This document shows, piece after piece, positions 57,559-64,000 of a DNA stretch of 64,000 bases. Both the position numbers and the translations under genes were made by a program. Source of the DNA: Acinetobacter sp. Ac_5812 (GTDB lineage Bacteria > Pseudomonadota > Gammaproteobacteria > Pseudomonadales > Moraxellaceae); contig NZ_LXUK01000002.1 of NCBI RefSeq assembly GCF_013072695.1, positions 62,001 through 126,000 on the forward strand, in the 5' to 3' direction. Numbering within the stretch: position 1 is the first letter of the stretch; every line of letters begins with the position of its first letter. The notes beneath the pieces are model-generated. The model worked only from the letters and a program-made list of their open reading frames with translations, was not told where the DNA came from and ran no database searches.

Positions 57559-58538
57559 GGATGTCCTATGTAAATCTGATCACGCGCAATTTCCATCAGC
57601 TGACTCAATTCGGTTGTATCTGGCCTAAATAATCCATTATCGACCTGTTGTTTAAAGTGATATCCAAATGCCCGAGCACGATTTTGTGGCGAAACAGCCA
57701 AGGTTGTTAAACGTAAAAACCAAAAACCATACATCTCGGCAATCGGGATCACATAGCCCTTATATTGTTTATTTTTATGTTTCGTCAGCTGTTCAATGTC
57801 ATAGCTAGCTGAAAACAAACTGCCCGCAGGTAAACGAACACCATTCATCATCAAGGGTACTAAACTGATGCAAGAGTGATTATCCCCCATATTCAATTTT
57901 TCCATCATAATCGGTTGATCATGCTCATCCACAAAAATATTGATTTCACCCTGCCGTAATAAACGATGGTGTGCAATTCGCAAGAAGAATTTCTCTGCCA
58001 TCGGGCAAGACCCTACTTTAGGTTTTTCCTCTAATGCGTGACATTCAATCATTTCAAGGTTTTCCGCATCTTGCGGTAGGATAATATCGCTGAGTAGCTG
58101 ACAAATTAGTTGGCTCTCTTCGAGCTCAGCATATTGATGTATGGTTCTTAACTTGGCTTGAAACTCAACTTCCTGCTGTAAGCTCTGTGCAAAACTTTCT
58201 TGTGGGTTTATACGCTGCAAGCATTGTTGGACGTTTAAATTGGTATCCAAATTACGCCATGTTTCTAACTCTAAACCATAAGATGAGCTTTGATTAAGAA
58301 TATTACGCAAAGCTTTGGTCTCGTATTCTTCAAAAATACGCAAATCCTGAAACCCAATTGGATCCCGAACTTGAGAAACAAACTCTGCAATAACACGCGT
58401 CGCTTGCGTATAACCACAACCCCGACGTTCTGTTTGATGGCTAAAATGCTCATTCAGCATTTCTGTAAGTTTGGCAGAGAGTGGATATAAATACTTTTTA
58501 AAGATAACGACCACTTCATGATCGATCAGCTCAGACAT
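57552..58538 (-). CDS. Hypothetical protein coupled to HDAC-like enzyme
   Basis: A 328-residue soluble protein with no domain I recognise. It is mostly polar, with a helical N-terminal half (about 1-165, Glu/Gln rich) and a mixed second half (VGSCPMAEKFFLRIAHHRLLRQGEINIFVDEHDQPIMMEKLNMG, PAGSLFSASYD, GYVIPIAEMYGFWFLRLTTLAVSPQNRARAFGYHFKQQVDNGLF). There is no signal peptide. It overlaps the HDAC-like gene downstream, so the two products probably act together (inference). Confidence 0.78.
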   Translation of the reverse strand: MSELIDHEVVVIFKKYLYPLSAKLTEMLNEHFSHQTERRGCGYTQATRVIAEFVSQVRDPIGFQDLRIFEEYETKALRNILNQSSSYGLELETWRNLDTNLNVQQCLQRINPQESFAQSLQQEVEFQAKLRTIHQYAELEESQLICQLLSDIILPQDAENLEMIECHALEEKPKVGSCPMAEKFFLRIAHHRLLRQGEINIFVDEHDQPIMMEKLNMGDNHSCISLVPLMMNGVRLPAGSLFSASYDIEQLTKHKNKQYKGYVIPIAEMYGFWFLRLTTLAVSPQNRARAFGYHFKQQVDNGLFRPDTTELSQLMEIARDQIYIGHPC

Positions 58539-58714
58539 AATTCCCTCTCTTGTTCTTCAGATTTATCACTTTTCACCTATCGTAAAAAATCTGTATTTCT
58601 CTTTTTAAATCTAATCATTGAAATTATTTAGCTTTACTTCAATATTTTTATACGACTAAAGATAAATCATTAACTTATAAAACTTTTATCTCATCTTTAT
58701 TGAAAATATGACAC
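58539..58714. other. Divergent intergenic region
   Basis: AT-rich. A TGACA-N2-TGTCA dyad lies at about 58708-58719 and could be a regulator site. I see no RNA or repeat. Confidence 0.35.
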
Positions 58715-58909
58715 TTGTCAACGATAAAGATATCTATTGAAAGTGGCTGTCAAAATCTGCCCGAGAAAGTCATTATTCAGCGCTATAAATCAGTCGGAGT
58801 TTTGCACTGGATTGCATTTGCACTTACACTACTAATAGGCACTCATATGGGTACCCAAACTGCAATAACCTCACGAAACCAAACTTTAGGATTCGGCTAT
58901 GCATTATAA
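58715..58909 (+). pseudogene. Possible cytochrome b561 N-terminal remnant
   Basis: A 64-codon reading frame (TTG start) contains RYKSVGVLHWIAFALTLLIG, which follows the 'Y…VLHW' plus helix pattern of cytochrome b561, as in the intact gene at 28377. It ends after one helix and overlaps the gloB start. It may be a decayed fragment or an unrelated chance frame. No Shine-Dalgarno. Confidence 0.3.
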
Positions 58910-59630
58910 GATTCATGCAATTGACGTAAAAAATGCCTTAAAAAACTATATTTGGTTATTGGAAGATACAGATACACAAGAAGTCGTTGCCATTGATCCA
59001 ACAGAAGCTGGTTTAGTTACTGTTTTCTGTGAGCAACATGGTCTACAACTTAAACAAATCTGGCTGACGCATTGGCACCGCGATCACACTGGCGGTGTTG
59101 AAGGTTTACTCGCCGATCAGAATATAATGGTCTACGGTCCACGCGATGAATTGAGTAAAATTTCACTCATCTCCAACCCTTTACAAAATGACGATCATTT
59201 TCATTTTAATGATCTCAAAGTTGAAATTATTGCGACGCCAGGTCATACCCTTGGCCATATTACTTATTTTATTGAAAAAATAGAGACACTGTTTAGCGGT
59301 GATACCTTATTTGCAATGGGTTGTGGTCGTCTATTTGAAGGGACAGCGGAGCAAATGTATCACTCATTGAATCGGTTGGCTGCGCTACCTATTCAGACCA
59401 AAGTATACTGCACCCATGAATATACTCTTGCCAATGCAGAATTCGCCTTAACTGTTGAGCCACATAATGTCGCACTGCAACAGCGCATGCAACAAGTCAA
59501 AACGCTAAGAGAAGCAGATCAAATTACCCTTCCAAGTACGATCGAATTAGAGCTTGAAACCAACCCCTTCCTGCGAACTGAAAGTGCAGAAGAGTTTGCA
59601 CGAATTCGTAGTTTGAAAGATCAATTTTAA
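58899..59630 (+). CDS. gloB: Hydroxyacylglutathione hydrolase (glyoxalase II)
   Basis: Metallo-beta-lactamase-fold enzyme that hydrolyses S-lactoylglutathione in methylglyoxal detoxification. The metal motif THWHRDHTGG (His58, His60, Asp62, His63) is followed by ATPGHTLGHI, FSGDTLFAMGCGRLFEGT and VYCTHEYTLANAEFA. The C-terminal glutathione-binding part ends NPFLRTESAEEFARIRSLKDQF. 243 residues, normal. A GGA eight bases upstream supports the ATG. Confidence 0.94.
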   Translation: MHYKIHAIDVKNALKNYIWLLEDTDTQEVVAIDPTEAGLVTVFCEQHGLQLKQIWLTHWHRDHTGGVEGLLADQNIMVYGPRDELSKISLISNPLQNDDHFHFNDLKVEIIATPGHTLGHITYFIEKIETLFSGDTLFAMGCGRLFEGTAEQMYHSLNRLAALPIQTKVYCTHEYTLANAEFALTVEPHNVALQQRMQQVKTLREADQITLPSTIELELETNPFLRTESAEEFARIRSLKDQF

Positions 59631-59861
59631 TTAAACCCCTTCGCTTCCACTGATTCATTTTCTACTTTCTCAACAAAGTGGAAAATGAAATCATTTTTTA
59701 CATTTGATTCAAGAATATTTTCTCTAAAAATTGATTTTCACCACATTTATAAAAAATATTTTTTACAATAAATTCAAATAACTAATAAAAGTACAGATAA
59801 GATTTTATCTATAAAAATTACGCTAAATTTACATTACTTACATGTGGAAAAATAAATCTAT

Positions 59862-59881
59862 GCAATCCCCCTTTAAAAAAA
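59862..59881 (+). repeat. Partial copy of the purH-purD palindromic element
   Basis: GCAATCCCCCTTTAAAAAA reproduces the left end of the 51197-51308 element with one CCCCCTAAAT unit missing. The right half is absent. Confidence 0.6.
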
Positions 59882-59928
59882 TTTAACTGACCCTTATTAA
59901 TAAATACATGTTCACAAGGAGATCTGTC

Positions 59929-60135
59929 ATGAAAAACAGAGTTGTTAAAGCAAAAAACGTATTGGCTTTCCGTATTTGGTTAGAAAAATTAGGATATTCG
60001 GTTAAAAATCTGACAGATAACCGTGGTTTTACATTCAGCTTTAAAAAAGAATATGGTCTAGTCACATGTGACTTATCTGGTAATGCTTTAGCAATGCAGC
60101 TTGGCGAAGAATTCGAAGATCATTTAAAAGCATAA
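59929..60135 (+). CDS. Small hypothetical protein
   Basis: A 68-residue basic protein, MKNRVVKAKNVLAFRIWLEKLGYSVKNLTDNRGFTFSFKKEYGLVTCDLSGNALAMQLGEEFEDHLKA in outline: helix, then strands. It has no signal peptide or known domain. The ATG at 59929 has AAGGAG eight to thirteen bases upstream; the earlier ATG at 59908 puts that site inside the gene. A hairpin follows. Real gene likely, function unknown. Confidence 0.7.
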   Translation: MKNRVVKAKNVLAFRIWLEKLGYSVKNLTDNRGFTFSFKKEYGLVTCDLSGNALAMQLGEEFEDHLKA

Positions 60136-60157
60136 TGACAATTTTTTCTAAACCTGA

Positions 60158-60181
60158 GGATTCCAAAGGGATTTGGAATCC
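60158..60181 (+). terminator. Hairpin after the small hypothetical gene
   Basis: GGATTCCAAA / TTTGGAATCC with a GGGA loop; the following TTGATTAA is a weak T tract. Confidence 0.7.
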
Positions 60182-60262
60182 TTGATTAATCGAAATAAGA
60201 ATACTTCAAACTTTTCCTCCCTTTTAATTCTTCATTTTCTAACCATTTCATACAAAATCTTA

Positions 60263-60587
60263 GGGTCTGCTGATGTTTCACCTTACGAGCTATAGCTCTC
60301 ATTGCGCCAGAGGATATTTTTTAGGCGATACAAGGCGAGTTTTGCGTAACTTAGTCTTCTAATTAAGCGAAACGTAACGTAGTAGCGGCAAAAAAAATCC
60401 CTGTCCTTGAGCTTCGCCTTGCGCTGCAATCAAAGCAGGGCTTTGCTCTTGCTCAGGGTTATTGGCTAAAGCTTCCCTAAACTGCGTTATGAAACTTGAC
60501 AAGGGGACCGCCATTGCCAGCGTTTCATGCCTTGTTTATGTCGTTTTAACCAATAACTCAATGTATGGATGAAACTTCAGCAGCCCC
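60263..60587. mobile_element. MITE-like element
   Basis: Terminal inverted repeats GGGTCTGCTGATGTTTCA (60263-60280) and the complement of 60570-60587 match at 16 of 18 positions. The flanks read TCTTA and TCTTG, a possible 5 bp target duplication with one change. Inside, a second imperfect inverted repeat covers about 60308-60405. No transposase ORF. The family is not identified. Confidence 0.65.
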
Positions 60588-60589
60588 TC

Positions 60590-60618
60590 TTGGAACAAAC
60601 GCAATTTCCAAGTATCAT
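60590..60618 (+). promoter_or_regulatory. Probable ahcY promoter
   Basis: TTGGAA (60590-60595) and TATCAT (60613-60618), 17 bp spacer. It puts the start of transcription just before the riboswitch at 60628. The -35 begins within three bases of the MITE end. Confidence 0.6.
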
Positions 60619-60627
60619 TATGCCCAG

Positions 60628-60722
60628 TCGAGGGATGCTGCGACAATTGATCGGCACTAAAGATCAATTTGCCAGGCTCGACGATCGGTTAGACACTCGT
60701 TTTAACCAACAACGGCATCCGC
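60628..60722 (+). promoter_or_regulatory. S-adenosylhomocysteine (SAH) riboswitch
   Basis: The RNA shows the SAH-riboswitch signature: CGAGGGATGCTGCGAC (60629-60644), GCCAGGCTCG (60671-60680) and ACGGCATCC (60712-60720). The outer stem GGATGC/GCATCC and the TCGAG/CTCGA pairing form as expected. Variable arms at 60644-60669 (AATTGATC/GATCAATT) and 60687-60707 (GGTTA/TAACC) complete it. It lies 40 bases before ahcY, where SAH binding should raise expression. Confidence 0.93.
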
Positions 60723-60761
60723 GAACAGAATGATCCATACTATTTTTTCTAGGAGATCCTG

Positions 60762-62144
60762 ATGAACGCGGTGAATGCTTCATTTACAGATTATAAAGTT
60801 GCTGATATTTCCCTTGCTGACTATGGTCGTAAAGAGATCAAACTTGCTGAAGCAGAAATGCCAGCTTTGATTGGCTTACGTAAGCGTTATTCAGCAGCTA
60901 AACCACTTGCTGGCGCAAAAATTTTGGGTTGTATCCACATGACAATCCAAACTGCTGTTCTTATTGAAACATTGGTTGAGCTTGGCGCAGAAGTGCGTTG
61001 GACCTCTTGCAATATCTTCTCTACTCAAGACCATGCTGCTGCTGCCATTGCTGCAAGCGGTGTTCCAGTTTTCGCTTGGAAAGGCGAAACAGAAGAAGAA
61101 TATGTATGGTGCTTAGAGCAGCAGATCAATGTGAATGGTCAGCCTTGGGATGCCAACATGATCTTGGACGATGGCGGTGACTTAACTGCACTTGTTCATG
61201 ACAAATACCCTGCGCTTTTAGAACGTATCCACGGGATTACTGAAGAAACGACAACAGGTGTACAACGTCTGTTGGAAATGTGGAAAGACGGCTCTCTTAA
61301 AGTGCCCGCAATCAATGTTAACGATTCGATCACTAAATCGAAAAATGACAACAAATACGGTTGCCGCCATTCATTAAACGATGCCATCAAACGTGCAACA
61401 GACATGTTACTTTCTGGTCGTCGTGCACTTGTAATTGGTTATGGTGACGTAGGTAAAGGTTCTGCGCAATCTTTACGTCAAGAAGGCATGATCGTACGTG
61501 TAACTGAAGTTGATCCAATCTGTGCAATGCAAGCATGCATGGATGGATACGAAGTTGTATCTCCATATAAAAATGGCGTACAAACTGGCAAAAAAGAAGA
61601 CATTAACCAAGACTTATTGGGCAATACTGATCTTGTTGTGACCACAACTGGTAACTACCATGTATGTGATTCTGCAATGTTAGATAGCTTAAAAGCGGGT
61701 GCTGTGGTGTGTAATATCGGTCACTTTGATACAGAGATCGACACTGCATACTTACGTGGTTACAAGTGGGTTGAAGTGAAGCCACAAGTCCACCAAGTGT
61801 ATCGTTCAGAAGACGAAAACAACTACCTTATCCTTCTTTCTGAAGGTCGTTTAGTGAATCTTGGTAATGCAACAGGCCACCCATCACGCGTGATGGACGG
61901 TTCTTTCGCCAACCAAGTCTTAGGTCAAATGCATTTATTCGCTGAAAAATTTGCTGACTTACCTGCTGAGCAAAAAAAAGCTGCGATTCGCGTAGAAGTA
62001 CTTCCTAAGAAATTAGATGAAGAAGTTGCTGCTGCAATGGTGCTTGGCTTTGGTGGTGTGTTAACACAATTAACGCAAGTACAAGCAGATTACCTTGGCG
62101 TTCCTGTAGAAGGTCCGTTCAAATCTGACGCTTATAAATACTAA
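60762..62144 (+). CDS. ahcY: Adenosylhomocysteinase
   Basis: NAD-dependent hydrolase that splits S-adenosylhomocysteine to adenosine and homocysteine, removing the inhibitor left by methyltransferases. Conserved blocks: [47 protein letters not shown], the NAD site [28 protein letters not shown] and the C-terminal FKSDAYKY. 460 residues, normal. Its leader carries an SAH riboswitch. Followed by a terminator and metF. Confidence 0.98.
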   Translation: MNAVNASFTDYKVADISLADYGRKEIKLAEAEMPALIGLRKRYSAAKPLAGAKILGCIHMTIQTAVLIETLVELGAEVRWTSCNIFSTQDHAAAAIAASGVPVFAWKGETEEEYVWCLEQQINVNGQPWDANMILDDGGDLTALVHDKYPALLERIHGITEETTTGVQRLLEMWKDGSLKVPAINVNDSITKSKNDNKYGCRHSLNDAIKRATDMLLSGRRALVIGYGDVGKGSAQSLRQEGMIVRVTEVDPICAMQACMDGYEVVSPYKNGVQTGKKEDINQDLLGNTDLVVTTTGNYHVCDSAMLDSLKAGAVVCNIGHFDTEIDTAYLRGYKWVEVKPQVHQVYRSEDENNYLILLSEGRLVNLGNATGHPSRVMDGSFANQVLGQMHLFAEKFADLPAEQKKAAIRVEVLPKKLDEEVAAAMVLGFGGVLTQLTQVQADYLGVPVEGPFKSDAYKY

Positions 62145-62152
62145 GAAAATCA

Positions 62153-62182
62153 GGGCAGACGTTTTACGGACTGCCCTTTTTT
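62153..62182 (+). terminator. Terminator after ahcY
   Basis: GGGCAG / CTGCCC with a 12-base loop that has inner CGT/ACG pairs, then TTTTTT. Confidence 0.88.
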
Positions 62183-62216
62183 CTAAAATTCCAAGCGATT
62201 TTAAAAAGGATTTGAA

Positions 62217-63053
62217 ATGACAAAACGTGTTCCTATTTCTTTTGAATTTTTCCCACCAAAAACTGATGCGGGCGCGGAAAAATTAAAAACTGTTCATCAA
62301 GAATTACAACAATTAAATCCAGAGTTTTTCTCGATTACCTATGGTGCGGGTGGCTCTACACGTGAACGTACTTTAGCTGCGATTAGTGACTTTAATGGCA
62401 AAGGTACACCCGTTGCGCCTCACCTCTCTTGTATTGGTGATGACAAAGCACGTATTGCTGAACTTTTAGATTTGTACAAATCTCAAGGGATTGATCGCAT
62501 TGTCGCATTACGTGGTGACTTACCATCAGGTCAGGTTGGTCTAGGTGAATTACCCTACGCTCAAGACCTCGTGCGCTTTATCCGTCAACATTCAGGCGAT
62601 CACTTCCATATTGAAGTGGCTGCGTATCCTGAAATGCACCCTCAAGCCGATACATTTGATGGTGACATTCAACGTTTTGTTGAAAAAGTGAATGCAGGCG
62701 CGAACGCAGGGATTACCCAATTTTTCTTCAATCCAGATGCGTATTTCTATTTCATCGAACGTATTGCCAAAGCTGGTGTGGATATTCCAGTTGCACCAGG
62801 TATCATGCCGATTACCAATGCAAGCAATTTAATCCGCTTTGCAGACGGCACAGGTGCAGAAGTTCCACGTTGGATCCGCAAACAACTGGCTGCTTATGGT
62901 GATGACAGTGCAAGTATCAAAGCATTCGGTCACGAAGTGATTGTAAATCTTTGCGAACGCCTGATTGCAGGTGGTGCACCTACCCTCCATTTTTATTCAA
63001 TGAACCAAACTGAACCGACTCGACAACTGGTTGTCGATCTTGGTTTAAACTAA
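62217..63053 (+). CDS. metF: Methylenetetrahydrofolate reductase
   Basis: FAD enzyme that makes 5-methyl-THF for methionine synthesis from homocysteine. It starts VPISFEFFPPKTDAGAEKL, then FFSITYGAGGSTRERTLAAI, ALRGDLPSG, AAYPEMHPQA, AGANAGITQFFFNPDAYFYF and IMPITNASNLIRFADGTGAEVPRWI. 278 residues, typical of the bacterial single-domain form. AAAAAGGATTTGAA provides the ribosome-binding site. Downstream of ahcY, the homocysteine producer. Confidence 0.97.
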   Translation: MTKRVPISFEFFPPKTDAGAEKLKTVHQELQQLNPEFFSITYGAGGSTRERTLAAISDFNGKGTPVAPHLSCIGDDKARIAELLDLYKSQGIDRIVALRGDLPSGQVGLGELPYAQDLVRFIRQHSGDHFHIEVAAYPEMHPQADTFDGDIQRFVEKVNAGANAGITQFFFNPDAYFYFIERIAKAGVDIPVAPGIMPITNASNLIRFADGTGAEVPRWIRKQLAAYGDDSASIKAFGHEVIVNLCERLIAGGAPTLHFYSMNQTEPTRQLVVDLGLN

Positions 63054-63075
63054 TTTGTACGAGCACAACCCAAGC

Positions 63076-63789
63076 ATGAATCGTTTTTATATCGAAACCG
63101 AATTAAATACTGGCAACACCATTGAATTAACCGAATCGGTATTTCATCACTGGGTCCGTGTGCTACGCGCAAAAGAACAAGAACAAGCCATCTTTTTCAA
63201 TGGAAAAGGTGGCGAATACGTCGTAACACTGACTGAAATCAATAAGAAAAATGCCTTGGTTTCTGTTGATCAATTTGATCCAGCCGATCGTACTGCACCT
63301 TTCAAAGTTGTTTTAGGTCAAGTGATGAGTAAAGGCGATCGCATGGATTATGCGATTCAAAAAGCCACAGAATTGGGTGTTACAACGATTCAACTGTTGA
63401 CCAGTGAACGCTGTGAAATGCGCTTAAAATACGACCGGGACCAGAAAAAATTAGATCACTGGCAATCTGTGGCAATAGCTGCTTGTGAGCAATGTGGTAT
63501 GAACCGAGTTCCTCAAGTTTTAGCGCCAATCAGCTTAACGGAGTGGCTAAACTCAGAGTTACCGTCATCACGCTTTGTGCTGGCTCCAAACAAAGATCAA
63601 ACGAATGTCTTACTGAACAGCCGACCAGACATTGCCCTACTAATCGGTCCAGAAGGTGGTCTGAGTGAAGCAGAAATTAATACTGCCAATCAGTATCAAT
63701 TTAAAAACTGGTGTATCGGAGACCGTGTTCTAAGAACTGAAACAGCCCCAGTAGTTGCATTATCTATTTTAAATTACCACTTTGCATAG
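63076..63789 (+). CDS. rsmE: 16S rRNA (uracil1498-N3)-methyltransferase
   Basis: SPOUT-class methyltransferase for U1498 of 16S rRNA. The N-terminal PUA-like part (MNRFYIE, HHWVRVLRAKEQEQAIFFNGKGGEY) precedes the trefoil-knot domain with QKATELGVTTIQLLTSERCEMR, AACEQCGMNRVPQV and IGPEGGLSEAEI, RVLRTETAPVVALSILN. The ATG at 63076 gives 237 residues; a TTG at 63055 was rejected. 22 bases after metF. Confidence 0.95.
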   Translation: MNRFYIETELNTGNTIELTESVFHHWVRVLRAKEQEQAIFFNGKGGEYVVTLTEINKKNALVSVDQFDPADRTAPFKVVLGQVMSKGDRMDYAIQKATELGVTTIQLLTSERCEMRLKYDRDQKKLDHWQSVAIAACEQCGMNRVPQVLAPISLTEWLNSELPSSRFVLAPNKDQTNVLLNSRPDIALLIGPEGGLSEAEINTANQYQFKNWCIGDRVLRTETAPVVALSILNYHFA

Positions 63790-63911
63790 AAGTAATGTCG
63801 TGACATTGCTTTCTGCTATGTTTAGCGTTAATTTAAAATAAAACGTTGCTGTGTTTACAAAAAAACAAAGACTGTGAATATAGATAAAAAATGAAAAGGA
63901 TTATTCTTTGT

Positions 63912-64000
63912 ATGTTAGGGGCTCAGGAAAAAAATTTGCCACAGTTTATCTATACAGATCAAATCGATTATCCAAATCATGTACGCTTATTTGTATTAAG
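63912..64000 (+). CDS. Start of an unidentified gene, cut by window end
   Basis: An open frame runs to the last base: MLGAQEKNLPQFIYTD followed by about 13 residues. The ATG at 63912 is 11 bases after AAGGA. An in-frame ATG at 63891 would add MKRIILC and has no Shine-Dalgarno. Too short to assign a family. Confidence 0.5.
   Translation, partial: MLGAQEKNLPQFIYTDQIDYPNHVRLFVL

Noticed and set aside
60263..60587. Complete insertion sequence
   Set aside because: Too short, and no transposase frame on either strand; only inverted termini and internal palindromes remain.

Overview
The window is a chromosomal segment of an Acinetobacter species (Gammaproteobacteria, Moraxellaceae). The evidence is the AT-rich sequence, the protein types (481-residue DnaB, extended CsrA, Anbu proteasome-like operon, AbeS-like SMR pump) and conserved orders such as cyoABCDE, alaS-lysC-csrA, prmA-DUF3426-fis-purH-purD and dnaB-alr. 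The content is mainly core metabolism. I see no prophage, complete insertion sequence, CRISPR array, rRNA or tRNA gene.

Layout: 1-229 is the end of an RDD membrane protein. 529-5422 is the cytochrome bo3 oxidase operon cyoABCDE, preceded by a long inverted repeat. 5583-7334 has an unknown acidic protein and rpsF-rpsR-rplI behind a probable S6:S18 autoregulatory leader. 7424-11661 has a divergent NAD(P)H oxidoreductase/HxlR pair, dnaB, alr and a DoxX protein. 11724-16699 is a four-gene Anbu operon (ATP-grasp, alpha-E, transglutaminase, Anbu peptidase) with a divergent WYL regulator. 17025-22315 holds a small monooxygenase, purA, hisZ, a 406 bp non-coding stretch ending in a minus-strand terminator (possible small RNA), a GNAT enzyme, a coiled-coil membrane protein and an Epd/GAPDH-like enzyme. 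22588-28931 holds alaS-lysC-csrA, rnhB, a lipoprotein and cytochrome b561. 28974-31417 pairs an adenine-deaminase-like enzyme with an AzgA-type purine permease.

32246-42061 is the most unusual block. Two TonB-dependent receptors sit back to back over a candidate Fur box. Next comes an operon encoding an ApbE flavin transferase fused to DUF2271, a PepSY membrane protein and a membrane-anchored CysJ-like NADPH flavoprotein, with a divergent periplasmic DUF4198 protein. Together they look like an electron path from cytosolic NADPH to the periplasm, probably for reducing imported ferric complexes or for maturing flavoproteins.

42185-52645 has an AraC regulator, a fatty-acid-hydroxylase-like protein, an SMR pump, mnmG, prmA, a zinc-ribbon DUF3426 protein, fis (no dusB beside it), purH and purD, with a G-rich nested palindrome between the last two. 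53255-63789 has metQ-metN-metI, a LysE exporter, an HDAC-like amidohydrolase coupled to an unknown protein, gloB, ahcY, metF and rsmE. ahcY lies behind a clear S-adenosylhomocysteine riboswitch whose promoter directly abuts a ~325 bp MITE-like element. MetQNI, AhcY and MetF together cover methionine uptake, SAH recycling and methyl-group supply.
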